Assembly (NCBI GenBank): GCA_030544235.1
Contig: CM060465.1
Span: 34,264,988-34,328,987, forward strand
DNA length: 64,000 nucleotides
Direction: 5' to 3'
DNA from: Lepturacanthus savala
Taxonomy: Eukaryota > Chordata > Actinopteri > Scombriformes > Trichiuridae
Part shown: positions 37,796-53,589 of the stretch, piece by piece
Position numbering within the stretch: position 1 is the first letter of the stretch
Layout of the letters: the number at the start of each line of letters is the position of its first letter
Translations under genes and position numbers: made by a program
The notes under the pieces: generated by a model
What the model saw: only the letters and a program-made list of their open reading frames with translations
Databases searched by the model: none
What the model was told of the DNA's origin: nothing

Positions 37796-38257
37796 CACCC
37801 CGGTACAGTCCATTTAAATTTAAATGCAGTATAATTCAGGCCCACAACTCAATCTCTGCCCTAAAAGCCTGTTAAATATACCAGGACCAGCTCAGCTTCA
37901 GTGCTGGACTCTCACTGGGTGGCGTTATCTTCTATTTTTCCGCCTCATGTGACACTCGCTGTTATTTTGGTTGCTGCTCACAAATAGTGCAGCAGTTGTC
38001 CTGGCTGCCGGCCGCCACAGGACTTTACTGTTTCACCTTGTAAATTCTCCTCTTTATTTAAAATGTGTGTGAATCACCGCTCGGTTTTAACATTCACGCA
38101 ACAAGTCTGAACACTTCGTGACGGATGAATGTGAAGCTGGGTTTTTATGCCGGAGGAGTGTTTCATTTATAGAAACCCTGTTTGAATGTGAAAACCGAGC
38201 CAGGCCACAGCTGATGGCAAACCTCATGTCAGTGCTAATAGGGGAACAGGGAGTTTA

Positions 38258-38314
<57 letters not shown>

Positions 38315-39648
38315 TCAACCAAGAAAACTGATGGAAATGGGAGTTTGGCATCTTAAAGTTATAAGTTATAAAGTTTAACTTATAGTTATAACTTTGCTGA
38401 TTAGGTTTAACAACAAATTATTTGAACAGCAGAAATAAGCGAATCAGCTAAATTAATTGAGTAGCTTGTTAGCATTTTTATTATTTTACCTAAATTGTGA
38501 GGTTTTCCATGATTTAGGTGAATTTGGTCTTGTTTTAATACAAAAAGATTAAATTGACTAAAATCAAGAAACTAGAAAATTATCTTCCAGTGGAATTCGA
38601 TAATTCTACTTTTGTACCAAAAACGGGATATTTTTACTGGTTAAAACTTTAATCAGCTAAATAAATTCAGCAGCTTTGTGTGAAAGATGCAATATAAAGT
38701 GCATTTAACAAACATACAATACACATAGGTATATATAATATAATATGATGCAGTACTTTTACTAGTATTGTACCTCTACATCGATATATTACCAGGATAA
38801 AATGAGCTCACATGTATTTGTTAGTGATTAAAAACACACAATATACTGTATTTTAATAATTAACTTAATTATAACATCTATATAATAAGTACTTTCTACT
38901 ATTTGTACTGATGCTATTTTATACATAACACATTTTAGTTTTCATTAATTCATTGATTTATTCATGTAATATTACTATCTATTATAATATAACTATTCAT
39001 ATCTATTACTATATATTGAACATAAAGTACAAAACATCATTATAATCATCTACTATGGATAAATACTTGAGCGTAGAACTTAAAGTAAAATGATCAAGAG
39101 AAATTCTCATATAGATTTTTTTGTTTTGTTGTTTTTGCTTTTTTGTTGTTTTCTATTTTACACTTAGCCGTTAAGAAAGAATATATTCTTTCATATATTT
39201 GTAATATTATAATATGACGTTGTAATAAGGGGCAAGGTCTGATAATAATTCCTTTGATCTGTTTACGATAAACAAACATCAAAGGAAATGAATAGAATTT
39301 TTCTCAGCAGCAGTTTCTACATAGTGGCTCCATCTTTACACATGACCTCACCAAGATGGCCGAACCTTGGGGATGTGGTGCCCATTCTATTACTGGACCA
39401 GAGGAAAGATCCAAGGAGCCCAGCGAGCTGTCATCAAATCTCCTGAGTCGCTGCCAGTTTAAAGTTGGCAGCTGTTAATATCCCACATGCTGGGCACCAC
39501 TTATCACGGCTCCATCAGCCCTGGTTACAGGTGGAGCATCATGGGATGGAGACGTTTCAGATGACAGATGAAGTGCTGGCATTTGATGTCAAAATGTTGT
39601 TTCTCGTCACTTGAGCCGACATGAAGGACCGAGCGAAGATATGTAACT
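37796..39648. other. Non-coding stretch with GT tract and MITE fragment
   Basis: A GT microsatellite lies at 38261-38312. 38.44-38.66 kb carries interior blocks of the CACTGCAAAAA family. 39.33-39.60 kb is repeat-free and moderately GC-rich. Confidence 0.5.
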
Positions 39649-40850
39649 AGAGCTGTGATGATTAGTTGATTAGCTGCCAATATTTTGATAATTGATTAAT
39701 TGATTTTAGATGGATTCAGACATAATTAATAGTTTTAATAAAATGTAGTTTTTTTGTCACCTGACCTGACATTAATGCCCGAACAAACTGAAAAGGTGAT
39801 ATGTAAGAAGAGCTGCAACGAATAATCGATTAGTTATCAACTATTGCATTAATCTCCAATTACTTTGATGACTGATTAATCGATTTGAGTCATTTTTAAG
39901 AGGAAAATGTCCAAATTCTCTGGTTCCAGCTTCTCTTCTCTGATTATTTCCTGGTTTCTTTAGTCTCTATAATAGTAAACTGACGACTGAAACTTCACAG
40001 GATCTAGAACGGAACCCTGAGGAACCCCACATTTGATTTGAGTCATTTTTAAGTAGAAAATGTCCAAATTCTCTGGTTCCAGCTTCTCTTCTCTGGTTAT
40101 TTCCTGGTTTCCTGAATGGTTGAATTCCATTGGCAGATATTATTTTTTCTTCATTTTGGTCAACTTATTCTTGTAAATAAGATAATTCTGTTCAATATTG
40201 GACTAATTGTACCAGACTAGAGCTGCAATGATTAATTGATTAGCTGCCAACTATTACATTAATCACCAACTATTTTGATAATTAATCAATTTGATTCATT
40301 TTTAAAGAAGAAAATGTCCAAATTCTCTGGTTCCAGCTTCTCTTCTCTGGTTATTTCCTGGTTTCTTTAGTCTCTATAATAATAAACTGACAACTGAAAC
40401 TTCACAGGATCTAGAACGGAACCCTGAGGAACCCCACATTTGATTTGAGTCATTTTTAAGAGGAAAATGTCCAAATTCTCTGGTTCCAGCTTCTCTTCTC
40501 TGGTTATTTCCTGGTTTCTTTAGTCTCTATAATAATAAACTGATGACTGAAACTTCACAGGATCTAGAACGGAACCCTGAGGAACCCCACATTCGATTTG
40601 AGTCATTTTTAAGAGGAAAATGTCCAAATTCTCTGGTTCCAGCTTCTCTTTTCTGATTATTTCCTGGTTTCTTTATTCTTCTATAATAGTAAACTGATGA
40701 TCTTTGGGTTGTGGACAAAAAAAGACATTTTATGTTGAATCATCAACTTTGGGAACATTTTACAGCATTTAATGAACCAAACTACTTGATTAATCATATC
40801 AATAATCAACAGATTAATTGACTATCAGTATAGTGACAATAACCTTGTTA
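39649..40850. mobile_element. Palindromic ATCGATTAAT-type MITE with internal 153-bp tandem copies
   Basis: It begins AGAGCTGTGATGATTAGTTG and contains ATTAATCGATT-type blocks, GTCCAAATTCTCTGGTTCCA and TTTCCTGGTTTCTTTAGTCT. The last two recur at 39.90, 40.06, 40.31, 40.47 and 40.62 kb, giving a period of about 153 bp. Three units include GATCTAGAACGGAACCCTGA, the reverse complement of a LINE reverse-transcriptase motif. Other copies lie at 61.93-62.53 and 63.50-64.00 kb. Confidence 0.7.
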
Positions 40851-42069
40851 ATGCTGCTCATTCTGCTGTTATTAGCTTTTCCAATTGGGGAAAAGCAAAA
40901 TTTCAATGGGTTTTAAGCGTTTAACAGCTGCAGTTAATACTAGTGATAAACACCTTGTAAAATCTGCAACTAGAGGCGTTAGTGACCACACTGTCACGTA
41001 TGATTGTTAATTAGAGAAACAACTTTACTAGTTTCTAATGGTTGTAGTGTTTTACTTCATTTCACTGTAACGAGCATCAATTAAACCTTTCACCAGTCAA
41101 TTAATGAGCTTGTTATTGTGACTCTGTACAAATAAGGCTGAATCTTTAGCTTTGGAAACAACACTTGACGCTTTCTATAATCTTCAGATTAATGAGAATA
41201 GTCATTAGTTGCAGCCGTGTATATTTAAATCAGCTTCCATCAACCATGTGAGGAATTCCGAGCTGAAAATATCCACCTGCTGGAGGCATTTTTGAGAAAA
41301 AAAATGCAAAAAAAAAAAGAGAAAAGCCAACACTTGGTAGTGAGGAATGTGAGACGTCAGGAGGAATCAGCAGCAACTGTTTCCGTCTCTGGGGATGGAC
41401 GCACGATTCCAAGCTGGAACCCGACCGCAGTCACGTGACCGGAGTATCATCATGAAACCTCCAGCGAATCCTTCATGAGTGAGATGTCTTCTTTGGGTTT
41501 TTACGACCCTAGAGTCGATTTCCGCGGTAAAAACATGATCTCACTTCCCTCGACATGGGCCTGATTTTGTCGCCTCGTTTTAAGCGTAATTGATACAATC
41601 ATGTGATGCAATAAACTCGGCCTTCTAGACACCAGACCTTAGCCTTCAGACGTTTCTCCTAACACACACACACACACTTTCACACACACTTTCCCTCTCG
41701 TCCCTATTAGCAGTGGAAATGTATACAGTCCCCAGTATGGAAAGCCCAGCCAGCTAAGTGCCTGGCCCTGGAGGCGACCAGCTGAGAAGTCACAAATTAC
41801 AGATGAGGGAGTTTGTAACGGTGCATATTTGGAATCAGGCTGTTGCTTCCAAGGTTATTTATTGACCGACCGGAGCTCACATATGGTGTAAACCTGCAGC
41901 AGGAACACAAGCAGAGGAAAGAAAGAAGAAGAGCAGACAATGCTGCTTTAGAGGACTTCTAGACTTAAAATAATAGGATGATATCAGGTAAATGGAGCCA
42001 CTTGTTGGTAAATCACTTGGGACAATAATAGTGAATATGTCTATTTATGATTAATAATGACTGTTTTCT
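40851..42069. other. Non-coding stretch
   Basis: The end TAGTCATTAGTTGCAGCCGTG near 41200 is a terminus of the palindromic MITE family. GTCACGTGAC, a perfect CLEAR/E-box palindrome, is at 41430-41439. A short CA run is at 41662-41675. Confidence 0.45.
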
Positions 42070-42330
42070 TTGCTGTTTGCTTTACACACTCTTGTCATTC
42101 TCTTGATGAGCTTCTAGAGGTTGTCACCAATGGTTTTCACTTCATAGTTGTCCCTTATCAGGGTTAATTAGTGGGATTTCTTGCTATTTTGAAGAAACTA
42201 GAATATAAAACATGTTTTCAGTTATTTCACCTTTTTTCTGTTAAGTACATAACACCATAAACATCTGTTCATTCATAGTTTTGATGCCTTCAGTGAGAAT
42301 CTACAATGGAAATAGTCATGAGAATAAATA
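42070..42330. mobile_element. Related copy of the 8.1-kb Tc1-type MITE
   Basis: Shares GGTTTTCACTTCATAGTTGT, CATAAACATCTGTTCATTCA and GATGCCTTCAGTGAGAATCT with 8081-8341, plus an internal part missing there. Its outer ends are degraded. Confidence 0.6.
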
Positions 42331-43132
42331 TATATATGAATCAGCTACTGATTGAGTCTTTTTCCTCCTCTTCCTTCAGCTGCAGTGCTCATTAAAGTAC
42401 CTGCTGTGGTCAGTAGGTGTAGCAGGGTCACATCTGGATATAATCAGTCATGAGATTCGTCAGCAGCTGTCCTGTGACGACGTAATTAACGACTTCACTT
42501 CTAAAAATATAGGAAATGAAAGTTCTGAAGACGACGGTGATGTTTCTAATGTGTAAAAAGTCTCATTTATCTGCAGTTGCATGAATTTTCCAATGTGCTG
42601 ATGCAGAAAGGATCAGGATGTTATGATGTCTCATTAAACTGGTCTGTTCTCAAGTGACTTATAAGTGGATCAGTGACAAATACTGGTTGGCAAGATGGAA
42701 AAAAGTGTGTTTTTTGTATAAATAGGTGAAACCGAAAAGGAATGATAAAGAAAATAGAACATAAAACTAGTTGATAGCATGAGTTTCATGTTTTAAAACC
42801 TTTTTAAGGGAGTTAAACCATCTGATACCATGTTTTTAGGATTACACCACATGATATTTTCATTCTAAAATCAGTGATTCTGGAACTGCTCATTAGTGAT
42901 TCAGTAATTACCAGCTGGTTGCCAGTTCGTTCGTCACTGGTTATTTGGTAAATTGCGCCGCGTCCACCTTTGTGAGGTCACTCAGCAGGTTGTGATGTCA
43001 TCGCATAATAAATAAAGACAGGATGTCAAAACACAAGAAAGTATTTACACAACTGCCCTTTACAAGCTACAATTAAAAGCCTCAGTGTTCTGTTCAGGAA
43101 TTGTTTGCTGTCAACCCCTCTTTCTTTCTGCA

Positions 43133-43163
<31 letters not shown>

Positions 43164-43348
43164 GCCGTAATATGATGTTTGGTGAATGAGACGTGGTGAG
43201 GGAGGCCGCTGGTTTCACAGCTGAGACAGACAATGCCTCACTCAATGGGAGCAGGAAAGAGGTTGACAGACCACTGTGTTTAAAAGGCGCAAGGAATTCG
43301 GCAGCTTATGAAGCTCCATCGCGGCGATGGGGGGCGGAAGCTTCGTTT

Positions 43349-43392
<44 letters not shown>

Positions 43393-44090
43393 GGAGGGGC
43401 CTTAATCTGCCGTGCAAGCCAACACAAGTCTCAGGTGGCCGAGCTCCTTGATCACTGCAGCATGAGATTCACCTGAACGGTCAGAGAGGGACCAGGCTGT
43501 TATAATACGACGATACCTGTATGGAACAGGTGGAAATCCAAGCAGTGAGGCACAAACACACCAGACAAACTCATTTAAAACAGGAGTTTTATCAACCCGC
43601 CAAAAAAGGGATGCTTAAATGAGTAGCATCTGATTTACTCTTGAATTCTTTAGTTTGAAGACTTTAACAAAGCGTTTTAGATCATCTTGTAGGACGTTCC
43701 AGCATAATGAAACACATTTTCCCCCCAGTTCCAAGGAAACATGGATAGCAGTCAACAGGAACAGGCACAACAAATTAATAATACTAATCTTAATTTATAA
43801 AATAATAATAAAATGATACTGTCTAAACCACTATTGTTAAAATGTAGGCACACATTTGAGCTATTCTTTCAGAAATAAACCTGAAGCTTGACTCTGGTGT
43901 TTATCAATGAAAATGTAACTCATTGAAGTATTCTGTGCCGTGTGTTTGTCCATGTGCTATAAGTTAAATCTCCCAAAAAACAATAACTGACATAAACTTA
44001 ATGAAAACATTTCGATATAAGGTGATATCTGGTAAAATGGACCATTTAATGTCTGGAAATTAGAGCCAATGACTACAAAGGATTCCAAAC
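42331..44090. other. Non-coding stretch with GT microsatellites
   Basis: GT tracts at about 43134-43157 and 43350-43391. No exon recognised. Confidence 0.5.
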
Positions 44091-44097
44091 TGTTGGA

Positions 44098-44785
44098 ATT
44101 AATGTGGTTGATTAGTAACAGGTGATTTGATTAGTTGATGGTTTCTATGGTGATTTGATTAGTTGATGGTTTCTATGGTGATATGATTAGTTGATGGTTT
44201 CTATGGTGATTTAATTAGTTGATGGTTTCTATGGTGATTTGGTTAGTTGATGGTTTCTATGGTGATTTGGTTAGTTGATGGTTTCTATGGTGATTTGATT
44301 AGTTGATGGTTTCTATGGTGATTTGATTAGTAGATGGTTTCTATGGTGATTTGATTAGTTGATGGTTTCTATGGTGATTTGGTTAGTTGATGGTTTCTAT
44401 GGTGATTTGATTAGTTGGTGGTTTCTATGATTAGTTGATGGTTTCTATGGTGATTTGATTAGTTGGTGGTTTCTATGGTGATTTGATTAGTTGATGGTTT
44501 CTATGGTGATTCGGTTAGTTGATGGTTTCTATGGTGATTCGATTAGTTGATGGTGTCATGGTGATTTGATTAGTTGATGGTTTCTATGGTGATTCGATTA
44601 GTTGATGGTTTCATGGTGATTTGATTAGTTGATGGTTTCTATGGTGATTCGATTAGTTGATGGTTTCATGGTGATTTGATTAGTTGATGGTTTCTATGGT
44701 GATTCGATTAGTTGATGGTTTCTATGGTGATTCGATTAGTTGATGGTTTCATGGTGATTTGATTAGTTGATGGTTTCTATGGTGG
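44098..44785. repeat. 28-bp minisatellite
   Basis: About 24 copies of GTGATTTGATTAGTTGATGG followed by TTTCTATG. Variants GATTCG/GATTTG are interleaved, and some units lose the CTATG end. It stops 45 bp before a long AT run. Confidence 0.95.
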
Positions 44786-44828
44786 GTGAGACATGATAAG
44801 TAGCCTGGTATGACAAATCTAACTAAAC

Positions 44829-47488
<2,660 letters not shown>

Positions 47489-47882
47489 TCTTTTTAGCTT
47501 CCAAGAGGGCACTTTAGCATGTTTTTTTACTACTAAGAAGGCACTCTAGCGCGCATTTTAGCTTTCAAGAGGGCACATTAGCAAGCTTTTTGGCAATTTA
47601 GCACACATTTCAGCTTGTAGTTGGCACTTTAGGATGCCTTTTAGCCATCAAGAGGGCATTTTAGCACACATTTTGGCTCCTAGAAAGCACTTTAAACATT
47701 CATTTTAGCTTGCAAGAAGGCATTTAACATGTGTGTTAGCTCTCAAGGGCACTTTAGCATGCATTTTGCATCCTAGGGGGCACTTAAGCACACATTTTGG
47801 CTCCTAGAGGACACATTCCCACACAATTTGTCTTCCAATAGGGAACTTTAGCATGCATTTGCCCCCCATCCCCGCACACCAC
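47489..47882 (+). mobile_element. 31-bp family element, short array
   Basis: About 11 diverged units containing GGCACTTTAGCATGC, ending in CCCCGCACACCACTG, which resembles the inverted terminus CAGTGGTGTGC. The left end is not visible. Confidence 0.65.
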
Positions 47883-47989
47883 TGCTCATCACTAGATTCT
47901 GCCAGAAACTACACACTATGCCTTTTTAAGAATGAACTAACATGGAGCAGAATAAGAAAGGCATTATCTTTTCTTTCAACCCCCCGATG

Positions 47990-48660
47990 ATGAGTTGACC
48001 CCTGGGGTCAACCACAGCCAAGGGCTAAGTAACGCGAGGGTCAGCTCAGAATATCTCTGTGCAGATTTGAGACAATAAGATGGTTAACATGTGGAAAGCC
48101 GACGAGTCCCTGACCAGCAATTTGTTATTAAGCCATTGTCATTTGATCTGTGAAGCAATCAACTCAATATGTGGACAATCAGGGCTCCAGACGGGAAAAA
48201 ACTTCCTGCTGCAATTTGTTAGAGATACGTAGGAAATGGAAGCGTCGCTGCCCCAACAGGGACTGATTAATATTTGTGGCCTTTGCCCGTACATCCATAT
48301 ACACACAAAGGACGGATTCTTCTTTGCAATGGGAGAACACTCCAAATTTTTGAAGATTATACAAAAGTAGAGACCTAAAGGCTGAAACTTTATCTGCAGG
48401 GACCTGGCTATGGCACATCTGGCACAAATTGTGAATGTTTCATCTATTAACTGTAGCATCTGTGGAGATTTAATGAGGACGCGGGTAGCGACGCTGATGC
48501 TAAATATGCTATCCTGTCTCCTGGTGAACTTTAAAATGGTGCCGTAGGTGATATGAGCTTGTTAGTGGATTGGAGTTGAAGTGATATTTGCTTAAAGGCT
48601 TCGGCACCTGTGGCATCCAGTCGGTAACTTTCCTGCAGTAGGTGTTACGCCAAGCGGGCA
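47990..48660. other. Repeat-free stretch, possible conserved non-coding DNA
   Basis: Lies between two repeat elements and lacks repeat signatures. Frames at 48139-48459 resemble no protein. Alignment to other fish would test conservation. Confidence 0.3.
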
Positions 48661-48854
48661 CATCTGGGCTTTGTTATTATTTTTTTTATCTAAATAGGTT
48701 TATTTTAACCCCTGCAGAGTCCTTTCATCCCCAAAACATAAAAAAAGAACAAACAGATGATCTCTGTGACATCATGTTGCTTTTTTTTCCTGTTTTTCCT
48801 GTTCTCAGAAATTAATTATCACTCTATGGAAATATCACTAGACTTACTGTAGGT

Positions 48855-50319
48855 CAGTGGTGTGCACGCATGCTAAAGTGCCCCCCAATAGCCAAAACAC
48901 AAGCTAAAGTGCCTTCAAAGGAGCCAAAACATGTACTAAAGTGCCCTCTTTGGAATCAGAACATGCATTTAAGTGTCTCCTAGGGCCAAAACACATGCCT
49001 CAGTGCCAAGGAGTCAAAATGCATGATAACGTGCCCTCTAGGAGACATAATGAATGATAAAGTGCCCTCTAGGAGACATAATGCATGATAAAGTGCCCTC
49101 TAGGAGACATAATGCATGATAACGTGCCCTCTAGGAGACATAATGCATGATAAAGTGCCCTCTAGGAGACATAATGCATGATAACGTGCCCTCTAGGAGA
49201 CATAATGCATGATAACGTGCCCTCTAGGAGACATAATGCATGATAACGTGCCCTCTAGGAGTCAAAATGCATGATAACGTGCCCTCTAGGAGACATAATG
49301 CATGATAAAGTGCCCTCTAGGAGACATAATTCATGATAAAGTGCCCTCTAGGAGACATAATGCATGATAACGTGCCCTCTAGGAGACATAATGCATGATA
49401 ACGTGCCCTCTAGGAGACATAATGCATGATAAAGTGCCCTCTAGGAGACATAATGCATGATAAAGTGCCCTCTAGGAGACGTAATGCATGATAAAGTGCC
49501 CTCTAGGAGACATAATGCATGATAACGTGCCCTCTAGGAGACATAATGCATGATAACGTGCCCTCTAGGAGACATAATGCATGATAACGTGCCCTCTAGG
49601 AGTCAAAATGCATGATAACGTGCCCTCTAGGAGACATAATGCATGATAAAGTGCCCTCTAGGAGACATAATTCATGATAAAGTGCCCTCTAGGAGACATA
49701 ATTCATGATAACGTGCCCTCTAGGAGACATAATGCATGATAAAGTGCCCTCTAGGAGACATAATGCATGATAACGTGCCCTCTAGGAGACATAATGCATG
49801 ATAAAGTGCCCTCTAGGAGACATAATGCATGATAACGTGCCCTCTAGGAGACATAATGCATGATAAAGTGCCCTCTAGGAGACATAATGCATGCTAAAGT
49901 GCCCTCTAGGAGACATAATGCATGATAACGTGCCCTTTAGGAGACATAATGAATGATAACCTGCCCTCTAGGAGACATAATGCATGATAAAGTGCCCTCT
50001 AGGAGCCAAAACGTTGTTGTTAAAATGCCCTCTTGGTAGCCAAAACACATACTAAAGTGCCAAAAATGACAAATCACATGCTAAAGTGCCCTCCTGGAAA
50101 ATAAAATGTGTATTAAAATGCCCTCTAGAAGCCAAAATGTGTACTAAAGTGCCCTCTTGGGAGTCAGAATGTGCATTTAAGTGTCTTGTGGGGCCAAAAT
50201 CATACTAAAGTGCCCTCAAGGAACCAAAATGCATGTTAAAGTGCCCTCTAGGAGATGTAACACATGCTAAAATGCCCTTTAAAGGACCCTGCCCTTTAAA
50301 AAGTCTGTGCACGCCACTG
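48855..50319 (-). mobile_element. hAT-like non-autonomous element with 31-bp internal array and 8-bp target duplication
   Basis: The 1465-bp element opens CAGTGGTGTGCACG and closes CTGTGCACGCCACTG, giving inverted termini of 12-14 bp. Flanks CTGTAGGT (48847-48854) and CTGTAGTT (50320-50327) match at seven of eight positions, the 8-bp duplication expected of hAT transposons. The interior is about 38 units of 31 bp, the central ones nearly identical (GTGCCCTCTAGGAGACATAA, then TGCATGATAA). It has no transposase frame and must have been moved in trans. Confidence 0.82.
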
Positions 50320-50329
50320 CTGTAGTTGT

Positions 50330-51280
50330 CAAATCAAACATTAACTTCATGACCTTCTTTAGGGCTGAACATACACACATATACTTCTGTCATATCACAG
50401 ATGTGTGCCTTGCGTTCCTTGTGATAAGATAAACATGTAAATACTCTGTTTTGCCACAACCTCTCTGTGTTTGTCAAATTCGATTATTTTTGCACATTCT
50501 CACATGGCCGTTGATGATGAAAGAGCAGTGACTGTGGTTTTGGGGAATGAATAGCCTCACAGGAGGCTTGGAGGCCGAATGAATAACACATCGGGGAGGC
50601 ATCAGCACAGTTACAGTGGGGAGAATCTTTGCTTCAAAATAACAATAAGTCCATCGGAGGAGCTCGGAGATCTCTGCCGCAGCTTAGCCAACCTGACTTG
50701 AACTCCGGGCTCGATTCACAATCAACTCTGAAAAGTGGAATGTGTGAATCTTGTTGTTTTATTAGTGCGTTTGAATCGTTTCCAGATGTGCGCCCCCCCC
50801 CCCTCCTCTTTTGTTTCAGTGTGAGAGCAGCGTTGAAATGTTTTTAAGCAGAACTTAACATATTTTGATAGAAAAGCTGCATCTGGATCAGTTTTCTTGT
50901 GATGTGAATTGGTTTCTTTGCTGATCGAGTTACCAAATAAACCAAATGTAAGTGGGTTTAAGAGCCTGCATCTTATACTGTAACCGTCCGACCATCATAC
51001 ATCATTATATTTACTATTCATTTTACATCTCATGATGGTAAAAAACTGTGACTTTCATGCAAAACACTAAATTGTCTGTTTGAGCCCAAACTTTTGAACA
51101 GTAATGTTCAATCTGACTTTGAAAACTTCAAATAAAACCTAGGAAAAAGCATGAAATGGAACCTTTAACCCAAAATGAAATCAAGATAACTGATGACCAT
51201 TAATGGAAATTTTCTTAGACATGAATGTTTTAAGCTGCTGCAGATACAGTTTTATAGAAAAATACATGTTTTTTCATAAG
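50330..51280. other. Non-coding stretch with MITE fragment
   Basis: ACTTTCATGCAAAACACTAA with CCAAACTTTTGAACAGTAAT at 51.05-51.11 kb is a decayed end of the Tc1-type MITE. A C-run is at 50791-50802. Confidence 0.45.
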
Positions 51281-51285
51281 TTAAC

Positions 51286-51465
51286 CCTCAAAAGTTTGGG
51301 GTCACTTAGAAATGTCCTTATTTTTGAAGGAAAAGCACTGTTTTTTCAATGAAGACAACTTTAAACTAATCAGAAATACACTCTATATATTATTAATGTG
51401 GTAAATGACTGTTTTAGCTGCAAATGTCTTGTTTTTGGTGCATCAATATCTACATATATGTATAA
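51286..51465. mobile_element. Tc1-type MITE fragment
   Basis: CAAAAGTTTGGGGTCACTTA, TAATGTGGTAAATGACTGTT and TTTTGGTGCATCAATATCTA match one half of the family at 21.79 kb. Confidence 0.75.
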
Positions 51466-51469
51466 TATA

Positions 51470-53430
51470 ATTTATTATTTCAATGTCCTGACTATTTACC
51501 AACACATATTTAGTTCGACCACATTTGAATGTCACTGAAATGTGTTCACTTTCTCTTTCACTGGACAGAGGAGGAGAAGAGCCTCTAAAGTAATAGCCAT
51601 GACTTGGAGACGAGATGTTTTGTGTCACAGAAAGAGCTCGGGGATCCCAAAGTGTTTCCGGTGAGCGCACCGAGTCTAATCACTCACAATGCTGTGACAT
51701 CGGCCTTCAAAGGACGCGGAGAAAACAGGACTCCTTTCACACGTCCGTCAACTTCTCTCCGGACCGTACGTGCCCGAATGATTAACGAGACGCTGACCAC
51801 ACCGCGGCCAAAACAGTCCGCTTCCTCCGACCCGTGACAGTGAGGAATGGCTCATAAACGCCCTCAGAGCTGCTTATTTGCTGCTGATTGCGTAATATTC
51901 TCCCACGAGTTATATTTGTTCACCACTGTGGATACAGTTATAGAAAACGATGCAGGAAACGTGCAATACAGTCACCATGAGTCTAAATATGACGTTTGAG
52001 TAAGAAGATCTAATGATCTCATTATTAACCTGTTCCCCTCCAGGTCTATTTATCAGCTGACATGCCCAGGCTTAATGCACTATATCTCCACAACTACAGG
52101 GGTTTTCTCAATGATCTTGGGTTTAAAATGAAGCTACCACCTGTGGGATAGTTGTAGAAGTACCAGAATAAATTAAAAATGTACGGTGTTGAAGAACATC
52201 CAGTTAGAATAAAGCTTTTAAAAATGAGATCCGCCCAAATAAAAACATCTATTTAGGTTGAAAACCACCTGAAAGTCATGGGTTAGTAGCCCAGTTCATC
52301 TATGGAGCAGTGGAGTAAAGTCTTATGAGTAAATGTACAAAATATCAGCTTCACAAGGTGAACTGGACCAGTTTTAGACATGTTTTACTTCAGGTGTGTC
52401 CAAGCGGAAATGCAGAAATCTACAGATTTATGTTTTCACTGTATTCTCATATTATTGCTTGGGGTTGAAATAATGTTTTGTTAAGTTAATAATGGTTGAT
52501 GTAGACTTGTAGCTGAGTTTCTTGTGGACATTTTGGTGTGTTACATGCACATATTGGTGCTGCTCGAAATCAACGAAATCCGAGGGAACAGGTTAACTTT
52601 AAGCATAAAACCTCACATTTGGAAATGAAACTCCTTTTCCACATTTCCACTGTATTTCATTAATCCGTGTTAGCTTTTCATGCATCTCTAGAGATTTTAA
52701 CTGCAAAATTAAACAATTAAACTATTATTCTAATAAAGAGAACACTGGACATCAGAATATTTAAGATATATTGGCTTGTGAAAAAGTGGGAATCATCAAA
52801 AAATACTCCAACGATGTAGAATTATCAGTAAAATGTACTTTTTAAAAGTAAAAGTACTCATTGTTCTTATGTTATATTACTGGATTTTAACCACTTATGC
52901 TCCAGGTCTATTGTAATAAATGTGGAATATCTCTACAACCATGAAGGTTATTGGACTTAAACCTGGAATCTAAAGAAATCTACATGTGAGAAGAGTCAGA
53001 ATCGATTTATTTTGCTTTTATAGAGCAAATACAGTTAAAACTGTGTTTTACTACAGATAAAAATACTTTATTTAAAAGTTAAAACAAAACCAAACTGACC
53101 CAAATCAGGAAAAATACATGTAAATGCAATGCAAGGTTCAATGATTAATAAAATAAGAGTCAAAGATCAATTATTTGTCCATCCAATACATCAACCCTCA
53201 GCTAAACCTTTATTAATCTCATTATATTAAGTGTTTATTCAATTCCACTTACGTGTTAAAGCCAAACAGAACGAACAATAACAGCAACTTGACCCATTTT
53301 ACAACCTTGACCTTCCCCTTAAATCAACACCTTTCATCTGAGTGTAAATTATTCATATATGGAATAATATATTAATGAAATAAGAGGTGAGATGCCTGAG
53401 GTCAAATAAAAAAACAATAAATATTTTAAT
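51470..53430. other. Non-coding stretch with a dispersed-repeat copy
   Basis: 52.92-53.11 kb repeats the element seen at 11.47 kb. 51.60-51.90 kb is GC-richer with no identifiable exon. Confidence 0.45.
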
Positions 53431-53431
53431 T

Positions 53432-53514
53432 GTTGATAAAACGTCTTTTCAGCTCTAGGTGCCCTTTTTTCTTTTCGCCCCTGCCCTTCAAAAAGTCTGT
53501 GCACGCCACTGCTA
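53432..53514 (-). mobile_element. Array-less copy of the 31-bp family element
   Basis: On the minus strand: CAGTGGCGTGCACAGACTTT, TTGAAGGGCAGGGGCGAAAA, GGGCACCTAGAGCTGAAAAG, then a TTTTATCAACAATT that resembles the right-end block of other copies. Only about one unit separates the two ends, as if it never expanded or had collapsed. Confidence 0.6.
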
Positions 53515-53589
53515 CTGGAAAACAATGCTTTCATGGTTTTATGCAGGAATCCAGTTTAAAAAATCATCTTTTACATGTCAATAGGTTTA

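Noticed and set aside
40527..40718. Minus-strand frame over the LINE-like motif
   Set aside because: That frame is not the one reading GVPQGSVL; the motif fragment has no intact flanking reverse-transcriptase sequence.
49013..50010. CRISPR-like array
   Set aside because: The 31-bp units are contiguous with no unique spacers, inside a transposon in animal DNA.
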